From the NCBI GenBank assembly GCA_041658125.1, contig JBBAAS010000018.1, positions 1 through 13,087 of the forward strand: 13,087 bases of DNA, written 5' to 3'. Shown here one piece after another: positions 6,901-13,087 of the stretch. Origin of the DNA: JBBAAS01 sp041658125. Lineage in GTDB: Bacteria; Patescibacteriota; Microgenomatia; UBA12405. The notes under the pieces were generated by a model that ran no database searches, was not told the DNA's origin, and saw only the letters and a program-made list of their open reading frames with translations. Positions within the stretch are counted from its first letter, which is position 1, and the number at the start of each line of letters is the position of its first letter. Both the position numbers and the translations under genes were made by a program.

Positions 6901-6934
6901 GGCTTATTTTAATACAAAAAAGCCGCTTGCGCTT
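6901..6934 (-). promoter_or_regulatory. ftsZ-ileS gap: possible weak terminator, alternative hairpin and -10 box
   Basis: On the minus strand, just after the ftsZ stop, a five-pair stem with one bulged G and a CAAG loop (6920-6934, AAGCG/CGGCTT) runs into six Ts (6921-6916), like a weak intrinsic terminator. The GGCTT of that stem can instead pair with AAGCC directly before the ileS ATG (imperfect hairpin 6901-6924), so the two folds exclude each other. A TAAAAT (6911-6906) five bases before the ATG could be a -10 box giving a leaderless ileS mRNA. Each element is weak alone. Confidence 0.3.
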
Positions 6935-8075
6935 ATTTGTTTTTACGCAGAAAAGTGGGAATATCAAATTCGTCTTCGATTTCAATGCCGGAGGGAATTT
7001 TTTCATTGCCTAAGAGTTTTTTAATTTGGGAGTTATCTATGGCCTGAGGAGGGTTAACAGAAGTGGGGTTTAGACCAGGGGTAGCAGCTTTGGACGGTTG
7101 ATAAGGACGAGGTCGACTGGAGTCAAATCCGGTGGCGATAACGGTAATTTTGATAGTGTCTTTGGCTTCCTGGTCGATGCTGGCTCCAAAGATGATGTTA
7201 GCGTCGGGAGCAGTGTGGCTGGCTATAGTTTTAGCGGCCTCTTCGATTTCAGCCATGGTGAGATCGGGTCCGCCGGTGATATTAATCAAAAGTCCCCGGG
7301 CTCCATCAACATTGACTTCAACCAGGGGTGAGTCAATGGCGGCCTCAACTGCTTTTTGAGCTTTGTTTTCACCGCTTGCCTCCCCTACCCCCATTAGAGC
7401 CGAACCGGCATCCATCATAATCGATTTAATATCAGCAAAATCGAGATTGATGAGCCCCGGAGTAGTAATCAGATCGGCAATGGCCTTGGTGCCCTTGGTA
7501 AGGACAGAATCGGCAATTTTGAAGGCATCGGTAAGAGTAGTTTGGTTATTGACCACCTCTAAAACTTTTTGATTAGGAATGACAACTAAAGTATCGACAC
7601 ATTGACGAAGTTCATCGATGCCTTCTTCGGCTTTGGTCATGCGCCGGGTGCCTTCAAAAAGGAAGGGTTTGGTCACAACAGCGATGGTAAGAATCCCCAT
7701 TTCTTTTTTGGCAATTTGAGCGATGACCGGAGCGGCGCCGGTACAAGTGCCACCACCCATGCCACCGGTGATGAAGACCATGTCGGTATTTTCAAGAATT
7801 TCTTTGATTTTGTCTTTTGACTCTTGGGCGGCTTGTTCTCCGACTTGGGGGTTACTACCGGCCCCAAGGCCTTTAGTTAATTTTTCACCGATTTGAATTT
7901 TTATGGAAGCAAGTGAGTTTAAGAGTGCTTGGGAGTCGGTATTAATGGCAATAAAGTCGACACCTTTGATATTGCCTTCAGAAATCATTGAGTTGATGGC
8001 ATTATTACCGCCGCCACCGACACCCAAAACTTTAATTTTAGCGAATTGCCCGGAAAGGGTTTTTATTAGACCCAT
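6933..8075 (-). CDS. ftsZ: Cell division protein FtsZ
   Basis: Tubulin-like GTPase that polymerises into the division ring. The 380-residue product has the nucleotide-binding start VGGGGNNAINSM (19-30), NTDSQAL (45-51), and the tubulin signature at 104-113 as GGMGGGTCTG. Here Cys111 replaces the usual glycine of GGGTGTG. FEGTRRMTKAEEG (140-152) and the T7 synergy loop NLDFADIKS (210-218, catalytic Asp212/Asp215 region) are intact. A short disordered linker (about 322-362, rich in Pro, Ser and Asn) leads to a clear conserved C-terminal peptide, DEFDIPTFLRKNK, which binds FtsA. The start lies eight bases after the ftsA stop. No Shine-Dalgarno sequence or promoter is visible, so it is probably expressed from the upstream operon. 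Confidence 0.97.
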   Translation of the reverse strand: MGLIKTLSGQFAKIKVLGVGGGGNNAINSMISEGNIKGVDFIAINTDSQALLNSLASIKIQIGEKLTKGLGAGSNPQVGEQAAQESKDKIKEILENTDMVFITGGMGGGTCTGAAPVIAQIAKKEMGILTIAVVTKPFLFEGTRRMTKAEEGIDELRQCVDTLVVIPNQKVLEVVNNQTTLTDAFKIADSVLTKGTKAIADLITTPGLINLDFADIKSIMMDAGSALMGVGEASGENKAQKAVEAAIDSPLVEVNVDGARGLLINITGGPDLTMAEIEEAAKTIASHTAPDANIIFGASIDQEAKDTIKITVIATGFDSSRPRPYQPSKAATPGLNPTSVNPPQAIDNSQIKKLLGNEKIPSGIEIEDEFDIPTFLRKNK

Positions 8076-8083
8076 ATGATCAA

Positions 8084-9334
8084 CTAAGGAAGCAAAGGTT
8101 CGAGCAGACTTTTAATTTTACTAAAAATATTTGGTTGATTCGATTTGGTTTTTTTATTTTGATGATTATTTTGAACAGTTGGGTTTTTTAGACAATAGAG
8201 AAGAAGGCCGACGGAGCTAGTATAGGCGGGGTTAAGAATATCGTCTATGAGGCCGCCGACTTTGGGAGGTAAGGCAATTCGCATGGGAAGAGGAATAATT
8301 TTGTTACAGATTTCTTTGGTGTTGATAGTTTGAGAGCCACCGCCGGTTAAGACAATTCCGGCCGGGATGGAGTTGTAAAAATCGCTGGCTTGAAGCTGAT
8401 CATGGATAAGGTGAAATATTTCTTCGAGTCGAGGCTTAATGATGCCGCTGATTGCAGTCTGAAGGGAAATTTTTTTCTTGTCATCAGAAATAATGCCAAA
8501 GTTGGTTAGCTCGATTTCGTCTTCATATTTTTTATTTTCAACAATACGATTTAGCTTTAATTTGATTTTTTCGGCGTCTTCGATGGAAAAACGGAGACCA
8601 ATAGCCAAATCATTAGTAATGTTGTTAGCACCGACAGGAATGACGGCTGAATAGCAAGGTGAGCCTTCGAAAAAGATAGTGATGGTGGTGATATTCCCGC
8701 CAATATCGACCAGGGCTATACCAAGCTCTTTTTCGGTTTCAGTCAGGGCGGCAGTCGCGGTTGATAATCCTGAATAGATAATCTGATTAACGTTGACGCC
8801 GATATCGTCAAAACATTTTTTGAGATTTTTTAAAGCCGGGGTTGAGGCCAGAATAAGGTGAGTGATAACTTCAAGCCGGACTCCGTTCATACCAATGGGA
8901 TCGATGACTCCCTCTTGACCATCAACAGTGAAAATTCTGGGAATGATATGGATAACTTCTTTGCTTGACGGTAAGGAAATAGCCTTGGCGGCCTCTATTG
9001 CCCGATTAACATCTTCCTGGCCGATTTCGCCATTGGGGTTACTAATAGCGACAACGCCTTGAGAGTTAATGGATTCGATATGGTTGGCGGCGATAGAGAC
9101 AAAAACATTTTGAATTTGGAAACCGGCCATTCTTTCGGCTGATTCTACACTTTTTGTAATAGTATCGGTAGCTTGATCAAGATTAATTATTTGGCCTTTA
9201 CGAAAACCGAGGCTGGGAACTGATGAGACAGCGATAATGTTAAATTTATCTTCGTTTTCAAAATATTGACCGACAATAGTGGTGATTTTTGAAGTGCCGA
9301 TGTCGATACCATTAATTATCTTTGAGTGTTGCAT
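8084..9334 (-). CDS. ftsA: Cell division protein FtsA
   Basis: Actin-like ATPase that anchors FtsZ filaments to the membrane. With the start chosen here it has 416 residues, close to E. coli FtsA (420). The phosphate-1 loop GIDIGTSKITT lies at 9-19, the phosphate-2 loop ALVDIGGNITT at about 207-217, and the adenosine loop GIVLTGGGSQ at about 326-335. A 1C subdomain replaces actin subdomain 1B, beginning near VFVSIAANHIES. The end (about 402-416, IFSKIKSLLEPLLP) is the amphipathic membrane-targeting helix, after a charged Asn/Lys linker. An earlier in-frame ATG at 9358 would add MILALSIL. I prefer 9334 because FtsA proteins begin a few residues before GIDIGT. Either start overlaps the ftsQ-like gene (23 or 47 nt). 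ftsZ follows directly. Confidence 0.95.
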   Translation of the reverse strand: MQHSKIINGIDIGTSKITTIVGQYFENEDKFNIIAVSSVPSLGFRKGQIINLDQATDTITKSVESAERMAGFQIQNVFVSIAANHIESINSQGVVAISNPNGEIGQEDVNRAIEAAKAISLPSSKEVIHIIPRIFTVDGQEGVIDPIGMNGVRLEVITHLILASTPALKNLKKCFDDIGVNVNQIIYSGLSTATAALTETEKELGIALVDIGGNITTITIFFEGSPCYSAVIPVGANNITNDLAIGLRFSIEDAEKIKLKLNRIVENKKYEDEIELTNFGIISDDKKKISLQTAISGIIKPRLEEIFHLIHDQLQASDFYNSIPAGIVLTGGGSQTINTKEICNKIIPLPMRIALPPKVGGLIDDILNPAYTSSVGLLLYCLKNPTVQNNHQNKKTKSNQPNIFSKIKSLLEPLLP

Positions 9335-9692
9335 AAGGATGGACAAGGCTAAGATCAATTAGATCCAGTCTTTTAGACTTAATTGTAGCGATTTTTATGA
9401 TTTTTTGTAAGGAAGCAACTTGTAGGGTTGGGTTTTTTTGGGTAGAAAAGATTACTTTTAAAGGATAGTTTTGATGGTTGAAAGTGATTTCAATTTCATT
9501 TTGAAAATATTTAAAAGTTGTTTTAATGGGTTCTAGTTTTGCCAAATTAAGGTTGAAAAATAGATTTTTTTGAAATTTGTCCTGAAGGGAAAGGGGCGAA
9601 AGCGGATTAGTTTTGAGAGAAAAATAATAGTTAGTAATGGTGAAAGTGGTAAAAATGAGGACTAATAATAGAAAATAATTAAAGAATTTCAT
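9312..9692 (-). CDS. Short FtsQ/DivIB-like divisome protein
   Basis: Small single-pass membrane protein of 126 residues in the exact ftsQ position between murG and ftsA. It has a short cytoplasmic start, one membrane helix (about residues 5-24) and a roughly 100-residue outer domain. The C-terminal part, with a strand (YPLKVIFSTQ, 76-85), a helix (about 89-103, VASLQKIIKIA) and a final strand LDLIDLSLVHPYA (109-121), resembles the end of the FtsQ beta domain, where the family has an IDLR-like last strand. Typical FtsQ has about 250-280 residues with a POTRA domain, and nothing recognisable as POTRA is left here. Family membership rests on position, topology and this C-terminal pattern, so it is inference. 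It overlaps murG by 14 nt and ftsA by 23 nt, suggesting translational coupling. Confidence 0.6.
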   Translation of the reverse strand: MKFFNYFLLLVLIFTTFTITNYYFSLKTNPLSPLSLQDKFQKNLFFNLNLAKLEPIKTTFKYFQNEIEITFNHQNYPLKVIFSTQKNPTLQVASLQKIIKIATIKSKRLDLIDLSLVHPYATLKDN

Positions 9693-10755
9693 AAATTAGT
9701 TTTAGAAGTTTGGAATTGGGTTGATAAGAGGAAAGATGGGAGGTTGGTTTTTGAAGAACAAGTGAATTGATAGAGGCAAGAAGATTTTCGGGAGTAAGTT
9801 TATTTTGATCAATAATGATGGTTTGTTTGGGAAGTTGGCTTTCGACCCACTTCGCGTTGAGAGATTGTTCGTTTTGAGAAGAAACCGGAAGAGGAATAAG
9901 AATGGAACTTTTTTGAAGAGCAACGATTTCTTGAGAGGTGTTGGCACCGGAACGGCTAATGATCAAGTGGGCATGATTTAGAACCCAACCGATGTCGTTT
10001 GGGCCAATGAACTTAAAAGGGTGGTAGTTTGGGTATTTTGATGATAAAAGTTTGGCTTGATCAAAATCCTGATAGCCGGTATGGATAATGAGATATTGGG
10101 TAAGATTTGGGAGTAATTTGAAAAGGAGTTGACTAATAGTGTGAGAACCTTGGTTGCCGGCGGTAAAGTAAAGAATTTTTCGGTCTGGAGATAATTTTTC
10201 AAAGGTAGCTGACTTTTGGTTGAATATTTCCCGGCGAAGAAGGTTGCCGGTAATGACATATTTGGGATTTGACGAAGATTGGTTGTTAAAGGATAGGGCA
10301 ACTTTTTTAACAAAAAATGAGTTAATTTTAGTGGTAAGACTTAGAGTGAGGGTTTGTTCGTGGGTAATCGAAGGAATGTTTTTCAAAAAGGCGGCGATAA
10401 CAACCGGAACTGAAGAATAGCCGCCAAAGGAAACGACAATATCTGGTTTTAGCTTAGAAATTATTTGAAAAGAAGAGACTAATCCGGAAAAAAGATGAGG
10501 GAAGCCGCGAAGAGTGTTGGGAAAGTAACGGCGGTCGAATTTGCCACAAAGAATGCCAAAAAATTCCAAATGGTTTTGAGGAATGACAATTGATTCGATG
10601 GAAGGAGTGTTGTCGGTGCTGGAATTGTATTTTCGACCAATATATTTGATGGACCAGGTAGTTTTAGAATCGTTTTTAAGCTGATTAATTAGTTCCAAAG
10701 CAGGAGTAAGATGAGTACCACAAATTACAATAGTATATTTGGGTTTTTGAGCCAT
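9679..10755 (-). CDS. murG: UDP-N-acetylglucosamine:lipid I N-acetylglucosaminyltransferase MurG
   Basis: GT28-family, GT-B-fold enzyme at the inner face of the membrane that adds GlcNAc to lipid I to give lipid II. Its 358 residues match the usual length (about 355). Family landmarks are VVSFGGYSSVPVVIAA (107-122), ITHEQ (130-134), ITGNLLRREIF (168-178), FTAGNQGSHTI (197-207, the counterpart of GGSQGA), and the UDP-GlcNAc-binding stretch ISRSGANTSQEI (266-277, Glu277) with LIPLPVSSQNEQSLNA (286-301). The N-terminal loop is unusual: CGTHLTPALE (12-21) instead of GGTGGHxFPA. It starts 16 bp after the ftsW stop, with an extended -10 promoter in that gap, and overlaps the next gene by 14 nt. MurC, which often follows MurG, is not here. 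Confidence 0.92.
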   Translation of the reverse strand: MAQKPKYTIVICGTHLTPALELINQLKNDSKTTWSIKYIGRKYNSSTDNTPSIESIVIPQNHLEFFGILCGKFDRRYFPNTLRGFPHLFSGLVSSFQIISKLKPDIVVSFGGYSSVPVVIAAFLKNIPSITHEQTLTLSLTTKINSFFVKKVALSFNNQSSSNPKYVITGNLLRREIFNQKSATFEKLSPDRKILYFTAGNQGSHTISQLLFKLLPNLTQYLIIHTGYQDFDQAKLLSSKYPNYHPFKFIGPNDIGWVLNHAHLIISRSGANTSQEIVALQKSSILIPLPVSSQNEQSLNAKWVESQLPKQTIIIDQNKLTPENLLASINSLVLQKPTSHLSSYQPNSKLLKLIYEIL

Positions 10756-10761
10756 TATCAG

Positions 10762-10770
10762 AGTATAGCA
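10762..10770 (-). promoter_or_regulatory. Extended -10 promoter before murG
   Basis: In the 16-bp gap between ftsW and murG the minus strand reads TGCTATACT: TG, one base, then TATACT (10767 to 10762), five of six to consensus. Seventeen bases further upstream is TCGAAA, four of six to TTGACA. Only six bases (CTGATA) separate the -10 box from the ATG, so a transcript from here would be leaderless. It would serve murG, ftsQ-like, ftsA and ftsZ. Confidence 0.5.
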
Positions 10771-10771
10771 G

Positions 10772-11836
10772 TTAGGATGGGTGTTTTTCGATGTTTTTGA
10801 TAATGCCGACGGCAGACATTAAGGTAAGAAGTGAAGACCCGCCATAGGAAATAAAAGGAAGGGGAACTCCGGTTAGCGGGATAATGGCGGAAATTGCGGC
10901 AACATTAATAATGGTTTGAATGGCTATCCAGGCAGCGGTCCCGCTAATCAAAAGTGACTTAAAAGGGTCGGCGATGGTCGATGAAATTTTGAAAAGATAA
11001 GAGATTAATGAAAGATAGAGAAAAAAAATGATAATTAGGCCTAAAAAACCGGTTTCTTCACCGATTACGGCCAGAATAGAATCGGTTGAAATTTTGGGAA
11101 GGTATTTGTATTTTTGGTCAGAATTGGCAAAGCCTTTTCCGAATAATCCGCCAGAAGCCAGGGCTAAAACTATTTGTTTGTGGTGATAGGAGGAAGTAGT
11201 GCTGGCAGTTTGGGGATTAGTAAGAGTTTTTAGCCTTTCGATCCGGTAGGGAGAAGTAAGAGTAAAAAGTAAGCTAATGACAATTAAGCTTAAGCAAATC
11301 CCGAACAGGGAAAAAATCTCACCTCCGGCAAGATAATAAAGAGTGATAACAATGGCGGAAACCAAAACGGCAGTACTTAAGTTGGGCTCCAACAGAATTA
11401 AGAGGAAAGGAATGCCCAGATAAATGATCAGATTTTTTAGGTTTTGTTTGTTTTTTTGGGAAAAAATATGAGAAAAATAGATGATCGAAGTCAGCTTGAC
11501 AAATTCGGATGGTTGGATGCCGATGAAGCCAAGATCAAGCCAGCGTCGGGCGCCGAGAGCCTGGCTCCCTAACCCCGGAATTAAAACTATAACGAGAATA
11601 AAAATAGAAATAAAATATAAGAGTGACGATATTTTTTTTAAAAAATCTAAATTAATTTTGGAAAAAAATAAATAGCTGATTGATCCAACTAATAGCCAAA
11701 TAAATTGTTTTTTAATGAAAAAATACCTGTCACCGGTAGTGGAACTAGCTTCTGAGAGCGATGAAAGTGAGACGAAGAAGAGACCAATTATGATTAGAGT
11801 CAAAACAATGGTAAGAACCGGAGATTTTTTAGCCAT
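10772..11836 (-). CDS. ftsW: Cell division protein FtsW (SEDS septal peptidoglycan polymerase)
   Basis: Polytopic membrane glycosyltransferase that polymerises lipid II at the septum, normally with FtsI/PBP3. The 354-residue protein has about ten hydrophobic segments and SEDS signatures GARRWLDLGFIGIQPSEFVKL (95-115), ALASGGLFGKGF (225-236), KYLPKISTDSILAVIGEETG (244-263) and IIPLTGVPLPFISYGGSS (318-335). The presumed catalytic aspartate is Asp252, but its context is STDS rather than the usual HTDF. The family's QPDLGT segment appears as EPNLST (150-155). FtsW rather than RodA is favoured by AVIGEE, ISYGGSS and the neighbouring murG. The start overlaps the end of the ATP-grasp gene by eight bases (ATGGCTAA). 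No PBP partner gene is in the window. Confidence 0.93.
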   Translation of the reverse strand: MAKKSPVLTIVLTLIIIGLFFVSLSSLSEASSTTGDRYFFIKKQFIWLLVGSISYLFFSKINLDFLKKISSLLYFISIFILVIVLIPGLGSQALGARRWLDLGFIGIQPSEFVKLTSIIYFSHIFSQKNKQNLKNLIIYLGIPFLLILLEPNLSTAVLVSAIVITLYYLAGGEIFSLFGICLSLIVISLLFTLTSPYRIERLKTLTNPQTASTTSSYHHKQIVLALASGGLFGKGFANSDQKYKYLPKISTDSILAVIGEETGFLGLIIIFFLYLSLISYLFKISSTIADPFKSLLISGTAAWIAIQTIINVAAISAIIPLTGVPLPFISYGGSSLLTLMSAVGIIKNIEKHPS

Positions 11837-12941
11837 TTAATTGATTAAGAACGGAGGAGTCAATCGATGGAGGATAATTGGATGAGCTGTAGGTAAAGTA
11901 ATCATTGATTTTTTTAATGGTTTGGCCGGTTTGATTTTTTTTGACTAATTCAGAGCCAACAATTTTAGGGTTAGAAAAGCGCTGATTCTCAAAAACGGAA
12001 TCGAGGGAATAATCAACGTTGATAAATTCGGCCAGATGAAAATAAAAAAGCGGGGTAAGCTGGGCTTTTGTTTCGATATCGGTATAAAAAGCAAAGGAAG
12101 CGGTTAGGCGGGGGTTGCATTCAAGAAGATAAACTTGGTTGCCGGAAACAAGGAAATCCAGACCAAAAAAGCCTTTATAGTTTTGAGGTTGAAGTATGTT
12201 ATTGGAAAAATCAGAAGTGATTTGCCGAATTTTATCTTGAATTGCCAAAGGAGAAAGGCATGGCCATTGACGGCCGACAGTAGTAAAGGGATTCTCGGTA
12301 AGAGGCTTAATGCCGGTGAATTGAAGTCCGGGAGGGCTTTGAATAAGGCCAAAGCGGGTTTGACAGCAGTTATTAATAAGAGTGTATCCCGGAAGATAAG
12401 GGGAATATTTTACTAATGAATCTATTGGTAAACGATCGGAGACTTCTGACCAAGTTTGTCCCCAAAAAGTACTTTGACCAGCCCAGCCAAAGTGGGTTTG
12501 TAGGACTAATTTTGGCCCATAAATATTTTGGAATTTGGCAAAATTTGCTTGATTAAAAGTGTCGACAGAAGAAGGAATGACGGGAAGGTTGTTGTTTTGG
12601 CAAAGCTCGGAAAATTTTAATTTATTTTCCAATAGACGATTTAAATGAGCGGGATTATTAATATAAGCCCAGCCGTGTTTTTGGCAAATTTTTTCAATTT
12701 TAGCTGATGGTTTAAAAGAAACTATGGCCGGAGTACGGTGAGTTTGAGCTTGTTTTTGAGAAATAAGTTCTAAGGTAGTTGCTTTTGAGAGAAGAGCGCC
12801 GCTATTTTTTGGGTCCGTCGAAGACGAATAAATTGAAACAAAATTTTTTAGTTCAGGCAATTGAATGTCAAGGAATTTATCAACGACGAGAAAATAGAAG
12901 TCAAAGGATGATTGGTTGAGAAGATCTTTGAGGCTGGTCAT
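11829..12941 (-). CDS. ATP-grasp domain protein, probable carboxylate-amine/thiol ligase
   Basis: ATP-grasp enzymes activate a carboxylate as acyl-phosphate and join it to an amine or thiol. The 370-residue protein has a pre-ATP-grasp N-terminal domain (about 1-95) and LLENKLKFSELCQNNNLPVIPS (103-124), the usual entry to the ATP-grasp fold. Lys144 of PKLVLQTHFGWAGQSTF is the likely ATP-binding lysine, with GWAGQSTF as the phosphate loop. GFFGLDFLVSG (257-267) and YLLECNPRLTASF (271-283) carry the metal ligands Asp262, Glu274 and Asn276. ECNPR resembles carbamoyl-phosphate-synthase or biotin-carboxylase-like ligases more than D-Ala-D-Ala ligase, which has a different motif there. The substrate is not known. 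It overlaps the upstream PLP-enzyme gene by four bases (ATGA) and ftsW by eight. It has one of the few good ribosome-binding sites here, GGAG seven bases before the ATG. Confidence 0.8.
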   Translation of the reverse strand: MTSLKDLLNQSSFDFYFLVVDKFLDIQLPELKNFVSIYSSSTDPKNSGALLSKATTLELISQKQAQTHRTPAIVSFKPSAKIEKICQKHGWAYINNPAHLNRLLENKLKFSELCQNNNLPVIPSSVDTFNQANFAKFQNIYGPKLVLQTHFGWAGQSTFWGQTWSEVSDRLPIDSLVKYSPYLPGYTLINNCCQTRFGLIQSPPGLQFTGIKPLTENPFTTVGRQWPCLSPLAIQDKIRQITSDFSNNILQPQNYKGFFGLDFLVSGNQVYLLECNPRLTASFAFYTDIETKAQLTPLFYFHLAEFINVDYSLDSVFENQRFSNPKIVGSELVKKNQTGQTIKKINDYFTYSSSNYPPSIDSSVLNQLNG

Positions 12942-13087
12942 CTTGCGGCTCCGGTAAGAAGTAAAACCGGATAGTTACCGATATCGGCTTTGTTTTTTTG
13001 AGCTTTTGATAGGCCGGCCAAAGCCAAGGCTCCTTCCGGTGAAGTGATAATTTTTTGAGAAATAAGATAATCTTGGGAAGAGACGAC
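12938..13087 (-). CDS. Threonine synthase-like PLP enzyme, C-terminal fragment (5' part outside window)
   Basis: This 49-codon frame enters from the right edge and ends with TGA at 12940-12938. It reads VVSSQDYLISQKIITSPEGA, then LALAGLSKAQKNKADIGNYP, then VLLLTGAAR. The SPEGALALAGLSKA helix and the closing YPVLLLTG strand are typical of the C-terminus of threonine synthase and related fold-type II PLP enzymes, where EGA(A)ALA...VVLLTG is a family hallmark. The PLP-binding lysine lies outside the window, so true threonine synthase cannot be told from a relative with another substrate, such as a diaminopropionate-forming or cysteine-synthase-like enzyme. It overlaps the ATP-grasp gene by four bases, so the two are translationally coupled. 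Confidence 0.6.
   Translation of the reverse strand, partial: VVSSQDYLISQKIITSPEGALALAGLSKAQKNKADIGNYPVLLLTGAAR

Noticed and set aside
6901..6932. T-box riboswitch before ileS
   Set aside because: The intergenic gap is only 32 bp, far too short for a specifier stem and antiterminator, and no T-box consensus is seen.
1..13087. CRISPR arrays, insertion sequences, prophage or toxin-antitoxin/defence genes
   Set aside because: No regularly spaced repeats, terminal inverted repeats, transposase or integrase motifs, or defence-protein motifs were found on either strand.

Overview
The window is a gene-dense, AT-rich stretch of bacterial chromosome. All readable genes use standard stop codons, with TGA as a true stop after rpmA, rodA and the threonine-synthase-like fragment. 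The cut-down division and cell-wall cluster, small proteins, near absence of Shine-Dalgarno sequences and unusual motif variants suggest a Patescibacteria/CPR genome, perhaps Microgenomates. That placement is inference from gene style, not a database result.

Layout. Positions 2-178 (+) hold the 3' end of an unidentified gene. A YkuD-type L,D-transpeptidase follows on the minus strand (181-816). Then come a plus-strand tRNA-Val(CAC) (897-968) and lepB, signal peptidase I (996-1586). Everything from 1583 to the right end lies on the minus strand. In transcription order, right to left, it reads: C-terminal fragment of a threonine-synthase-like PLP enzyme, ATP-grasp protein, ftsW, murG, a very short ftsQ-like gene, ftsA, ftsZ, ileS, rodA, rplU, rpmA, parB.

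How the genes work together. ftsW-murG-ftsQ-ftsA-ftsZ is a reduced dcw (division and cell wall) cluster. MurG makes lipid II, and the SEDS proteins FtsW (septum) and RodA (side wall) polymerise it. FtsZ forms the ring, FtsA ties it to the membrane, and the FtsQ-like protein is a probable divisome linker. The L,D-transpeptidase can cross-link peptidoglycan and LepB processes exported proteins. murC, murB and ddl, often found between murG and ftsQ, are absent here. The place upstream of ftsW is taken by a PLP enzyme and an ATP-grasp protein whose reading frames overlap each other and ftsW. ParB, for chromosome segregation, follows the L21-L27 ribosomal pair and has no ParA in the window.

Regulation and packing. 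Genes overlap by 4 to 23 nt or are separated by a few bases, and no gene-free stretch exceeds 80 bp. Extended -10 promoters (TGnTATAAT type) sit directly before the tRNA, rplU and murG. Those before rplU and murG are so close to the ATG that leaderless or nearly leaderless mRNAs are predicted. I see no mobile elements, CRISPR arrays, phage genes or defence genes. This looks like a core housekeeping region with a few unusual details, not a clear new system. The best candidate for something undescribed is the PLP enzyme/ATP-grasp pair coupled to ftsW.
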